64,000 nucleotides of DNA, from the NCBI GenBank assembly GCA_013204555.1, contig JABMNO010000014.1, positions 1 through 64,000 on the forward strand, read 5' to 3'. Each line of letters starts with the position of its first letter. Positions within the stretch are counted from its first letter, which is position 1. The notes beneath the pieces are model-generated. The model searched no databases, was not told the DNA's origin, and saw only the letters and a list, made by a program, of their open reading frames with translations. The stretch comes from Chloroflexota bacterium (GTDB lineage Bacteria > Chloroflexota > Dehalococcoidia > Lucifugimonadales > Lucifugimonadaceae). The translations under genes were made by a program, and so were the position numbers. Shown here piece by piece: positions 1 to 7,132 of the stretch.

Positions 1-191
1 ACAGACAAGTGGTCGACTCTAATGGCCGAATTGTCTGCTTAAATCGCGCGATTGATCCTGTATTTGAGTCGCCCTGATTGCCAAGGGAGCGCTGAGTTCT
101 GACAGAACCGGGAGCTATTACCTCCTGCTTTGCAAAATCCGACAAAGGCAAGAAGTAAGCAACTCTTCTTCAGCTAACAGTTCAAAACACA

Positions 192-219
192 AGAGGCCGG
201 GCAGCAATGCTCGGCCTCT
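192..219. terminator. GC-rich hairpin, possible terminator
   Basis: An 8-bp perfect stem (AGAGGCCG pairing with CGGCCTCT) encloses a 12-base loop. Only short T runs follow on either strand, so termination is possible but unproven, and no gene clearly ends here. Confidence 0.3.
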
Positions 220-542
220 TTGCGCACGATTTCGATCGGGACGGGCAGTGATCTCTGGTTGCGGGAGCACGACGTATTCGAAGATGAGCGTGGACCTCGA
301 ACCGAGGTAAATTAGAGATCGGATATTCTCGTGGTCAACACGTATTGCAAGTAGCGAACCGAACTCCCTGCCCAGTCCCCACGCGAAACGTGGTAGGAGG
401 TTGACAGCTAAGCCCGTGCATCGGGACGAATCTGGGTGGACCAACTTGGATGAAACGTGGCACATTCAGATACGGGATACACGGCGTAGGACGATCACAG
501 ACGCGTGAATCCAGATTTTAGGGCCGCGGTCACTGGGTAGGC

Positions 543-574
543 TTGCTACCCGATTTGCTACCGCACTTGCTACC
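543..574. repeat. Three TTGCTACC direct repeats at 12-bp spacing
   Basis: TTGCTACC occurs at 543, 555 and 567, exactly 12 bp apart with different 4-base spacers. Short direct repeats about 100 bp from a tRNA-derived core resemble the arm-type integrase binding sites of tyrosine-recombinase elements. The function is inferred from the position next to the tRNA-Lys fragment. Confidence 0.5.
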
Positions 575-670
575 ACCCCATTGCACAAGTCGACACGATA
601 TCCAGTCATCTCGGCCCAATCTCAATACAGAACGGTACTCTTGGGTACCCGTTGACACCGAAGTCGTCGA

Positions 671-713
671 ACTTTTAATCCGCAGGTCGAGGGTTCGAGT
701 CCCTCAGAGCCCA
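671..713 (+). pseudogene. Displaced 3' half of tRNA-Lys (TTT), probable att site
   Basis: From the anticodon loop on, this reads as a tRNA-Lys: anticodon TTT at 674-676, 3' anticodon-stem strand TCCGC at 679-683, variable region, a complete T arm (GAGGG, loop TTCGAGT, CCCTC at 689-705), then the acceptor strand AGAGCCC and discriminator A at 713. The bases expected 5' of the anticodon loop (D arm, 5' acceptor strand GGGCTCT) are missing, so it cannot fold as a tRNA. Homology that starts at the anticodon loop is the usual extent of an integrase core site. Confidence 0.75.
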
Positions 714-860
714 GGGGCCTACTGACGCCCGTTGCGGGGAGCCATCCAGGTGCGGCTCTCGCTGGCAGGCCATTACGAATCCCGAAATGGATCCCATCTA
801 GCCGCGTAAACTATCCTGACTAATCAAGAGGCACGGTTATGGTTATCGCCAGACCGCTCT

Positions 861-883
861 TTTCCCTCCCAAAGGGAGAGGGG
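861..883. repeat. Small CCCTCCC/GGGAGAGGG inverted repeat
   Basis: Between the tRNA fragment and the first enzyme gene, CCCTCCC is followed after three A's by GGGAGAGGGGG. The composition matches the arms of the larger inverted repeat at 7004-7107, so it may be a worn copy of the same intergenic repeat family. Nothing else is recognised in 714-943. Confidence 0.3.
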
Positions 884-943
884 GTAAATCAAGGGAGAGG
901 CGGCGTTTTGATGGTGTTGATATTCGATATCGAAAGGTGAAAA

Positions 944-1987
944 GTGGCTACTGATTTCAATCTAAGACCGGCGATTGCCTACGGTGCCAACACCACGGAT
1001 GAGGCACTTCGAACGGCCGCGCAGTACGGCATTGAAGACGCTGTTGTTTACTACGGCCCCGGTGACGGCAGACTGCCTGACTTTCAGGACTATGTGAGGC
1101 TGCGTCTTCGGTTCGAGACGTATGGCCTCAAGATCATCGCCATTGAAGGTGGGTTCTCACCGAGTAGACAGTGGCACGATGTTGTTTTTGGTGGCCCACG
1201 CCGGGACGAGATGATTGAGCAACTTCAGGACCAGGTGCGGTTCATGGCCCGTGCCGGCATCCCGATCTATGGCTACAACTGGATGCCCAATTCCTGGGGC
1301 AGAGCGAAGCCAGTGACGATTCGCGGTGGCGCTATGGGAACGGCGTACCAGTGGGACTTCGACAAAGAACGCCGGCCTCTCATGTACGGCGAGCCGATGT
1401 CTGAAGAGAACATGTGGGACTGCATCAAGTACTGGATCAAGGCGATCACCCCGGTGGCGGAAGAAGAAGGCATTCGACTCGGAATCCACCCTGAAGACCC
1501 GCCCGTTGAAGATCGAGGCGGCGTTCCCGGTCTTCTGCGTAGTTTCGATGCGTTCAAGAGACTGATGAGCTTCTCTGACTCTCACTACAATGCCATCGAA
1601 TTCTGCCAGGGAACGTTCTCAGAGATGCCGGGCGAGGACATCTACGAGATGATCGAGTACTTCGCTAAGCGGGACAAGATTCTCTACGTCCACTTCCGCA
1701 ACGTGTCAGGTCAGGCTCCCAGCTTCAACGAGGAGTTCATCAACACCGGCTACGTGGATATGAAAAAAGCTATGCGGACGTACCGAGACGCGGGCTACAA
1801 GGGTTCGTTTATTGATGACCACTGCCCGATCATGGAGGACGACGCAGATTTCCCCGGCAACCTGGGCGGCTACCGGTCACGCCTGTTCGCGCAGGGCTAC
1901 ATTCAGGGCGTGATTGACGGTGTAGCGAGAGAGGTTGATTACGGCGGTCCAGTCGGCGCTGCGGGCGTCAACGGGGGTGCAGCATGA
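944..1987 (+). CDS. Mannonate dehydratase (UxuA)-like TIM-barrel enzyme, copy 1
   Basis: A 347-residue protein of the UxuA/xylose-isomerase-like barrel type. The landmark motifs are in family order: HPEDPP (182-187), FCQGTFSEM (from 220), YVHFRN (248-253) and DDH (291-293). The spacing of His182, Cys221, His250 and Asp292 fits the His-Cys-His-Asp metal site I recall for mannonate dehydratases, which convert D-mannonate to 2-keto-3-deoxygluconate. The start is GTG at 944 after a GAAAGGTG stretch. The next gene overlaps by 4 nt, so the two are probably translationally coupled. The real substrate may differ from mannonate, since three divergent copies lie in tandem with no other hexuronate genes nearby. 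Confidence 0.8.
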   Translation: MATDFNLRPAIAYGANTTDEALRTAAQYGIEDAVVYYGPGDGRLPDFQDYVRLRLRFETYGLKIIAIEGGFSPSRQWHDVVFGGPRRDEMIEQLQDQVRFMARAGIPIYGYNWMPNSWGRAKPVTIRGGAMGTAYQWDFDKERRPLMYGEPMSEENMWDCIKYWIKAITPVAEEEGIRLGIHPEDPPVEDRGGVPGLLRSFDAFKRLMSFSDSHYNAIEFCQGTFSEMPGEDIYEMIEYFAKRDKILYVHFRNVSGQAPSFNEEFINTGYVDMKKAMRTYRDAGYKGSFIDDHCPIMEDDADFPGNLGGYRSRLFAQGYIQGVIDGVAREVDYGGPVGAAGVNGGAA

Positions 1988-2973
1988 GAATTGGCATGGG
2001 ACGCAACAGCGCCAGTGACGCACAGGCACTTCGATTCATGGCGCAGCTCGGTATTCAGGATGTGGTGCTCAACACCCCGCCGGTACCAGTGAAGAACGGC
2101 AAGTGGGAGCTTGTAGACATCGTTGCTCTCAAGAACCGTGTTGAAGAGTTCGATCTGAAACTCACCGCTATTGAGAACACCCAGATCGATATGCGTCACC
2201 ACCTCATAACCGGTGGACCAATGTTCGACGAGCAGCTTGAGAACATGGTCGAAACGATCAAGAACATCGGACGGGCCGGCATCCCGATGTACACGATGAG
2301 TTGGCGCTACCCGCGCTACTACCGAACTGGCCACGTGGATATCGGCCACGGCGCTATGGGCACGGCGTACGACGCGTCGGTCGAAAACTGGCCTGACGTG
2401 CTGGACTGGGAGTTGACCGAGGAGCGTGCGTGGGAATGTCTGGAGACGTGGGTCAAGACCGTAACGCCGGTTGCTGAGGAGTACGGCGTGCGAATTGGAA
2501 TGCACCCGGTCGACCCACCAATGCCAGTGGTAGCGGGTGTGCCACAGCTACTCCACAATTTCGAGGGCTACAAGAGACTGATAGAGATCGTCGACTCACC
2601 CGCCAACGGCATCCTGCTCTGCCAGGGTTCATTCTCGCAAATGGCAGGCGCAGACAAAGAAGGCGGCCCAAGCATCTACGAGATGATTGAGTACTTCGTG
2701 AAGCGGAACAAGGTCCTGTACGTCCACTTCCGCAATGTCTCTGGCACGGTGCCCAAGTTCCATGAGACGTTCATCAACACGGGCCACGTGGATATGTACC
2801 GAGCGATGCGTATCTACGCGGAGAATGGATTCGACGGCTTCTTCATGGATGACCACGTGCCACACACAGTTGGCGACACGGATTACGGCCACAGGGCCAA
2901 GGCGTACGCTAACGGGTACATTCAGGCGCTCATCGAAACCGTAACCAACACGTCGCTCCACGGCGCACATTAA
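1984..2973 (+). CDS. Mannonate dehydratase (UxuA)-like TIM-barrel enzyme, copy 2
   Basis: A 329-residue paralogue of the preceding gene, starting inside its stop codon (ATGA overlap). It keeps HPVDPP, LLCQGSFSQM, YVHFRN, FINTGHVDM and MDDHVP, so the predicted metal site and the active-site Asp-His are intact. It differs most at the N terminus and in the loop after the Cys motif (an insertion around AGADKEGG). Tight coupling with copy 1 suggests the proteins act on the same pathway or form a hetero-oligomer. Substrate is not predictable from the sequence. Confidence 0.8.
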   Translation: MRIGMGRNSASDAQALRFMAQLGIQDVVLNTPPVPVKNGKWELVDIVALKNRVEEFDLKLTAIENTQIDMRHHLITGGPMFDEQLENMVETIKNIGRAGIPMYTMSWRYPRYYRTGHVDIGHGAMGTAYDASVENWPDVLDWELTEERAWECLETWVKTVTPVAEEYGVRIGMHPVDPPMPVVAGVPQLLHNFEGYKRLIEIVDSPANGILLCQGSFSQMAGADKEGGPSIYEMIEYFVKRNKVLYVHFRNVSGTVPKFHETFINTGHVDMYRAMRIYAENGFDGFFMDDHVPHTVGDTDYGHRAKAYANGYIQALIETVTNTSLHGAH

Positions 2974-2990
2974 CTAAGGAATTCCAGCAC

Positions 2991-4277
2991 ATGCGCATTG
3001 GCTTCAACTTCCTTGCCTCCGGCTTCAACACCCCCGCCGGTCAATCGGAAACCAACCTCGACGACTTCCTTACGTTTGCGGCCCAGTACGGCGCTAGCGA
3101 CGTTGTGTTGCAGTCGTACGATAAGTGGGGCGCGGTCCCGGGCACTGAGCGATGGGAGTTCGCAGACCTCCTGAAGTTACGAATGCAGGTGGAGTCGCAC
3201 GGTCTGCACCTTGAGGCATTAGAAAACGTGCCCACGGCCTTCTACGATCACATCATGCTGGGTGGTCCGAAGCGTGATGAGCAGATCGAGAACATGATTC
3301 ACACCGTCCGCAGCATTGCGAGGGCAGGCATACCGATCTTCGGTTACAACTGGATGCCGTCCAACGTCTGGCGCACCTCGTTTCACACGCTCAACCGCGG
3401 TGGCTCAAAGGTTTCAAGCTACGACCACCACGAACACGTCAACGCGCCGTACACACATGGTCGTGAGTTCACTGAAGAGGAGATGTGGGGCAATCTGGAG
3501 CACTGGATAAAGATCATCACGCCGATCGCCGAGGAAGAAGGCGTCCGGCTGGGCATCCATCCGCCAGACCCACCTGTGAAGTCGGTTGGCGGAATTCCAA
3601 GACTGCTCACAGGGTTCGACGAATACAAGCGGCTCATCGAGATCGTGGATTCGCCGTCGAACGCCATCGAGTTCTGCCAGGGTACGTTCTCCGAGATGGA
3701 AGACGCGGCTGATGGCGGCATCTACGACATGGTCCGCTACTTCGGTGAGCGAAATAAGATCCTGTACGTCCACTTCCGCAACGTCTCCAATCCGGGCGAG
3801 CCATTCCAGGAAGAGTTCATCAACACCGGACACGTCAACATGTACAAGATGATCAAGATCTATCAGGAGGTCGGATTCCCCGGCGTGCTGGTGAACGACC
3901 ACGTGCCAGACACCATTGGCGATACTCAGTGGGGCCATCGTGGCCGTGCGTACGCCAATGGGTACATCCAGGCGCTGATGGACGTGGTGGCCGAGGAAGA
4001 GGCTACAGCGGCCGAAGCCGAGAGCGTCTCAGATGCCGCAGGTGCCCCCAACACCGTATACGGGCCTGATGCCACCGTGAGCCACGGAATCCCGCTTGGT
4101 GAGAGCAGTCAACAGCCTGAACGGTCGATATTCGCGCCGCCAGGCCCAGCAATGATCGAAACCCCAAACCCCGCGATGCTGCCCGAAGGAGATACTGATG
4201 CCCCAACTGACGAAGGCAGAGATCGATCAACTGCTGGCGACGCCGATAGTCGCGAGACTGGCGACGGTTCAGCCTGA
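2991..4277 (+). CDS. UxuA-like TIM-barrel enzyme, copy 3, with acidic C-terminal tail
   Basis: A 428-residue third paralogue, 17 nt after copy 2, with AAGGA about 10 nt before the ATG. The barrel motifs are complete: HPPDPP, EFCQGTFSEM, YVHFRN, FINTGHVNM and NDHVPD. The enzyme domain ends near residue 335. About 90 residues rich in Ala, Glu, Gly, Pro, Ser and Thr follow and look disordered. The last 27 codons overlap the next gene in another frame, so the tail may come from a lost stop codon. Function as for copies 1 and 2. Confidence 0.75.
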   Translation: MRIGFNFLASGFNTPAGQSETNLDDFLTFAAQYGASDVVLQSYDKWGAVPGTERWEFADLLKLRMQVESHGLHLEALENVPTAFYDHIMLGGPKRDEQIENMIHTVRSIARAGIPIFGYNWMPSNVWRTSFHTLNRGGSKVSSYDHHEHVNAPYTHGREFTEEEMWGNLEHWIKIITPIAEEEGVRLGIHPPDPPVKSVGGIPRLLTGFDEYKRLIEIVDSPSNAIEFCQGTFSEMEDAADGGIYDMVRYFGERNKILYVHFRNVSNPGEPFQEEFINTGHVNMYKMIKIYQEVGFPGVLVNDHVPDTIGDTQWGHRGRAYANGYIQALMDVVAEEEATAAEAESVSDAAGAPNTVYGPDATVSHGIPLGESSQQPERSIFAPPGPAMIETPNPAMLPEGDTDAPTDEGRDRSTAGDADSRETGDGSA

Positions 4278-4656
4278 CGGTAGTCCGTACATAGCGCCGG
4301 TCTGGGAGTACTGGGACGGGGAGTCTATGTTCATCATTCCACGCGGCAAATCAAAATTCGTCGAGTTCATCAAGGCGAACCCACGGGTGGCGGTCTCGTG
4401 TGCCGATGACATCAACCCCGATCACTCACGGGTATTGCTTGAAGGCACCATCGAAATCGTTGAGGGGCCGGTGAGGATGGAGGGCCGTGGGCTGGAGATT
4501 GGCACGGAGATGGTGCAGCGCTACAGCGGTGAGGCCGGACTCGCCTATCTGGAGAAAACGCGAGACAACCTGCGGTACCTGCTGAAGCTCACGCCTGACA
4601 AAATTACAAGCTGGCGCGGAGAGTGGCACAGCCGATACGCGGAAGACCGCGCATAG
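4198..4656 (+). CDS. Pyridoxamine 5'-phosphate oxidase-family FMN split-barrel protein
   Basis: A 152-residue small split-barrel flavin protein. The N-terminal pattern (helix, then LATVQPDGSPYIAPVWEYWD), the strand with IIPRGKSKFVEFIKANPRVAVS and the following LEGTIEIV match the PNPOx-like/F420-dependent family. Members bind FMN or F420 and reduce varied small molecules, and the exact substrate cannot be read from sequence. The start at 4198 is supported by a strong GAAGGAG 6 nt upstream. It overlaps the UxuA-like gene by 80 nt and is probably co-transcribed with the three barrel enzymes, which suggests a redox step in the same pathway. Confidence 0.75.
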   Translation: MPQLTKAEIDQLLATPIVARLATVQPDGSPYIAPVWEYWDGESMFIIPRGKSKFVEFIKANPRVAVSCADDINPDHSRVLLEGTIEIVEGPVRMEGRGLEIGTEMVQRYSGEAGLAYLEKTRDNLRYLLKLTPDKITSWRGEWHSRYAEDRA

Positions 4657-4776
4657 CGCGACACATACTGGGAAACAGACGTCTGCGCTCTCAGAAAACA
4701 ATCTTGCGCTAGACGATTCCAACGAGACTACTTACCCGCGCTACCTCATATGATTCAGCAATAATCATGCACAAAG

Positions 4777-4845
4777 TAACGATAATCGTTATTCACAGAT
4801 AGATATATCTGTGGAAAACAGGTGAATAACCCCTGTTGCATCACC
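4777..4845. other. Cluster of AT-rich palindromes with DnaA-box-like motifs
   Basis: Two perfect palindromes lie almost end to end: TAACGAT-A-ATCGTTA (4777-4791) and CACAGATA-gata-TATCTGTG (4794-4813). Within and beside them are TTATTCACA (4789-4797), TGTGGAAAA (4810-4818) and GGTGAATAA (4821-4829), each one or two bases off the DnaA box TTATCCACA. The site is in an 800-bp gene-free stretch. It could be an operator pair for a dimeric repressor or a replication-related site, and no dnaA or replication gene is nearby. Confidence 0.35.
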
Positions 4846-4877
4846 TAATTCGTACCGCTAGTATTCATATCAACGTT

Positions 4878-5187
4878 TCCGGGGAGGTAACTCCCGGGAA
4901 ACAACGGGGCGGGAAGCGCGATTACTTCGGTGATCAAGCGGAAAGCTTCGGACCGGATCAGCCGCTGAACAGGCCACGGTATAGCAGCCGTAGGATTCGA
5001 TGGTAGAAGGTGGATCGTAAGTCGCAAGATGAACGATCGTCGGTAAGCTAGCCGACATCACTGGAAACCTGAGAGACAGTTCTCCAATCCGGTCCCACCC
5101 TTAGGGGTGAATAAAGGGGTAATCCATCTGTTGGATCGACCAGGGTGACGGTAAGCTCGATCACCCTGAGTCTGGTAGCTCCAGACG
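4878..5187 (+). ncRNA. Putative structured RNA, no family recognised
   Basis: No gene is seen here, but successive local hairpins are: a bulged CCGGGGAG/CTCCCGG stem with a GTAA loop (about 4879-4897), GATCGT/ACGATC (5013-5038), GTCGG/CCGAC (5039-5056), CACCC-ttag-GGGTG (5096-5109), ATCCA/TGGAT (5122-5136), CAGGGTGA/TCACCCTG (5141-5168) and GTCTGG/CCAGAC (5170-5186). The 5039 and 5141 hairpins share GGTAAGCT in the loop. RNase P RNA, tmRNA, SRP RNA and common riboswitch signatures were looked for and not found. Strand is a guess; the hairpins exist on both. It lies just upstream of the RAYT unit. Confidence 0.35.
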
Positions 5188-5378
5188 TGAAAGATGGTTA
5201 GTCGACGTAGCGCACCGTGGCGGGCCAAACCCTCGCTAAGGGTGATCATGGAGAGCGGTCGTCGTCGAGGAATACGGTCGGGAGTCGAGTGAAGTGCCTT
5301 CGGGCATCAAACCACGGCACACCGACCGTTTTCGCGTCTGCTGAAATCGCCCGAGCCGCAATCACCGCCGCAACGATA

Positions 5379-5409
5379 CGTAGGGGTGTCTGCGGTAGCT
5401 GCACCCCGG
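5379..5409 (+). repeat. REP-type hairpin upstream of the RAYT gene
   Basis: A 31-base unit begins CGTAGGGGTG and ends TGCACCCCGG, with a GC-GGTA-GC apical loop. The GTAG head before an imperfect palindrome is the classic layout of RAYT-linked REP elements. A near-identical unit in opposite orientation lies at 5981-6011 on the far side of the transposase gene. They differ at three of 31 positions: one loop base and both members of one stem pair (T-A here, C-G there). Confidence 0.75.
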
Positions 5410-5467
5410 ATTTTGACGCTGACATTTCACCATTGGCCAGATACTCAATTCGAGCTATGTTGCTTGC

Positions 5468-6016
5468 GTGCAACCCTACAGACGCCGAAATTCCCTCCGC
5501 CTGGCCGATTACGACTACGCGACACCCGGCTATTACCACGTGACGGTTATCGTGGCTGGCCGACTGCCTCTGTTGGGCGAGATGAAGGATGAAACATCTG
5601 AGCCGTCGTCGTCGGGATTAACGGTCATCGATTCCTGGAACGAGTTGCTTTCGTTCTACCCGTGGGTCTGGCTCGACGAATTTGTGGTGATGCCAGACCA
5701 TATTCATGGAATCATCCGAATCTCTGATGTCGAAGAACGGCAGTCTCTTTCGATAGTCATGAGAAAGTTCAAATCATCATCATCTTTGGTGGTGAATCGT
5801 AACCTTGGCCGAAAGGGAACATTGTGGCAACGGGGTTTCTTTGATCGGGTAATCAGAAATGATCGCGAGTTGAATGCGACGCGAGCGTACATCCGAAACA
5901 ATCCGGTGAAAGAGAGCCTCATCTTGCCAGGTAATATCGACGTTGAAAATCGCGTGATCAATCACCGTTGTAATCGAAAACCGGGGCGCAGCTATCGCAG
6001 ACGCCCCTACGTGTGA
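5468..6016 (+). CDS. REP-associated tyrosine transposase (RAYT), IS200/Y1 family
   Basis: A 182-residue Y1 (HUH) transposase-like protein. The diagnostic motifs are MPDHIHGII (HUH His78-Ile79-His80), LWQRGFFDRVIRN (120-131) and RAYIRNNPVK (139-148), whose Tyr141 is the expected catalytic tyrosine. RAYTs are domesticated single-copy relatives of IS200/IS605 transposases that nick at REP hairpins. Here the gene sits between two inverted REP units, as expected. The GTG start at 5468 has no clear ribosome-binding site. The last ten codons are made of the downstream REP sequence, so the C-terminal tail may be a by-product of REP placement. Confidence 0.85.
   Translation: MQPYRRRNSLRLADYDYATPGYYHVTVIVAGRLPLLGEMKDETSEPSSSGLTVIDSWNELLSFYPWVWLDEFVVMPDHIHGIIRISDVEERQSLSIVMRKFKSSSSLVVNRNLGRKGTLWQRGFFDRVIRNDRELNATRAYIRNNPVKESLILPGNIDVENRVINHRCNRKPGRSYRRRPYV
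5981..6011 (-). repeat. REP-type hairpin overlapping the RAYT 3' end
   Basis: Inverted partner of the unit at 5379-5409, identical at 28 of 31 positions when reverse-complemented. The stem pair that is T-A upstream is C-G here, which preserves the fold. It lies inside the last codons of the RAYT gene. Together the copies form a BIME-like inverted pair around the transposase. Confidence 0.75.
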
Positions 6017-6115
6017 CTGCGCCGTGCGTGCGTTGCTGTCGCGAATACAGTTGACCGTTCCTCCTATTCCAGCGTAATTTGACGCCGCGCATTTCAATCC
6101 ATGGAGGACATAGCA

Positions 6116-6997
6116 ATGGCGACCGTAGGCGAAGGCGATTTCAGATATGAACTGGACGATACGTGGCCGAATATTCCCGAAGGATGGGAGTTGAGCCTCT
6201 GCTCAGATGTGGCGGTCGACTCACGCGACCGTGTGTTCGTATTCAACCGTGGCATCCATTCTGTTGCTATCTTCGACGCCGATTCCGGGAACTTTCTGAG
6301 TTCCTGGGGTGAAGGCAACTTCAGGGAGCCACACGGAATATTCATCGGCCCCGACGACTCCGTATATCTCACCGACCGGCAGGCGCACGTCATCACGAAG
6401 CACACGCCCGAAGGCGAAATCCTGATGGAGCTTGGGACCCGCGACTACGCGATGGTCACCGTCGACAATCGTGGCAACCACGGTGAGCCGTTCTGCCAGC
6501 CGTCTGGTGTTGCGCTCAACTCCGAAGGGAAGCTCTTCTGCTCCGACGGATACGGCAACTTCCGAGTACACCGCTTCTCAGCCGACGGCGAACTGGAACT
6601 TAGCTGGGGAATGCCCGGCAAAGGGCCAGGAGAGTTCGCTCTACTGCACCAGGTAGCTATCGATGCACGCGGTCGAGTGCTGATCGCAGATCGCGAGAAC
6701 CAGCGCGTTCAGATTTTCGATCAGGACGGTGGATTTATAGAAGAGTGGGCTGATGACGTTCGTGGCCCGGGTGATTTCTACATCAAAGATGATGTGATCT
6801 TCATGGTGGAGCAGGGCGCACCGACAGGCGTGACCGTGTTCGATCTGGATGGAAAGATCATCACCCGCTGGAGAGGCGCCGAAAACGGTACAGAGGCCCC
6901 CCACGGCATCTGGGGTGACTCAAAGGGCAACCTGTTCATCGCGGAGATCGGTCAGGCAGGCCACGGACAACGGATGCGGAAGTACGCGAAGGTCTAG
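6116..6997 (+). CDS. NHL-repeat beta-propeller protein, copy 1
   Basis: About 293 residues built of NHL-type propeller blades, for example VAVDSRDRVFVFNRG, GIFIGPDDSVYLTD, GVALNSEGKLFCSDG, VAIDARGRVLIADREN and GIWGDSKGNLFIAEIG. The fold is probably six-bladed, as in the lyase domain of peptidyl-glycine alpha-amidating enzymes. No signal peptide is seen. The start at 6116 is chosen because GGAGG lies 8 nt upstream and the paralogue begins at the same aligned residue; an in-frame ATG at 6101 is the alternative. NHL propellers bind proteins, RNA or small ligands, and a function for this pair is not known to me. Confidence 0.75.
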   Translation: MATVGEGDFRYELDDTWPNIPEGWELSLCSDVAVDSRDRVFVFNRGIHSVAIFDADSGNFLSSWGEGNFREPHGIFIGPDDSVYLTDRQAHVITKHTPEGEILMELGTRDYAMVTVDNRGNHGEPFCQPSGVALNSEGKLFCSDGYGNFRVHRFSADGELELSWGMPGKGPGEFALLHQVAIDARGRVLIADRENQRVQIFDQDGGFIEEWADDVRGPGDFYIKDDVIFMVEQGAPTGVTVFDLDGKIITRWRGAENGTEAPHGIWGDSKGNLFIAEIGQAGHGQRMRKYAKV

Positions 6998-7003
6998 ATT
7001 TGT

Positions 7004-7107
7004 CCCTTCTCCCTGTGGGAGAAGGCTAGGATGAGGGCGCGTTGGTTGATCAGTGACGTCCCATTGTGCAGCACGCCCTCACCTCAATCCTCTCCCACAG
7101 GGAGAGG
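7004..7107. repeat. Intergenic inverted repeat, about 34-bp arms
   Basis: Left arm 7004-7039 and right arm 7074-7107 are imperfect reverse complements around a 34-base spacer. Each arm contains its own small dyad (TCTCCCTGTGGGAGA on the left, CTCTCCCACAGGGAGAG on the right) and a GAGGGCG/CGCCCTC end. This is the look of widespread intergenic palindromic elements in high-GC bacteria. It separates the two NHL genes and may act as an mRNA hairpin or terminator between them. Confidence 0.6.
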
Positions 7108-7132
7108 AAGTAATTCATTGGAGGAAACAGCA

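Larger units (their letters stand above)
1..713. mobile_element. Probable end of an integrated genetic element
   Basis: This stretch has no convincing gene. Its right edge is a 43-base copy of the 3' half of a tRNA-Lys gene, and inside it lie three evenly spaced direct repeats. That is the arrangement left when a tyrosine-integrase element inserts in a tRNA gene: the displaced 3' half marks one junction, with element DNA on its 5' side and old chromosome on its 3' side. If so, the element extends left beyond the window, and the intact tRNA-Lys and the integrase should lie there. No integrase gene is visible here, so the element identity is inferred. Confidence 0.4.

Noticed and set aside
118-465. 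115-codon minus-strand frame near the tRNA fragment
   Set aside because: No ribosome site, no recognisable family, and it overlaps a hairpin; it looks like chance open frame in the element end.
543-725. 60-codon plus frame over the tRNA fragment
   Set aside because: Its codons are made of the TTGCTACC repeats and the tRNA piece, so the frame is an artefact.
4777-4845. Chromosome origin of replication
   Set aside because: Only three degenerate boxes and no dnaA, dnaN or gyr genes near; kept only as a low-confidence observation.
4878-5187. RNase P RNA, tmRNA or SRP RNA in the hairpin-rich region
   Set aside because: The conserved cores of these RNAs (for example GAGGAAAGTCC of RNase P) were not found on either strand.
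5217-5543. Overlapping plus and minus frames of about 100 codons upstream of the RAYT gene
   Set aside because: They overlap the REP hairpin and the RAYT start and match no family.
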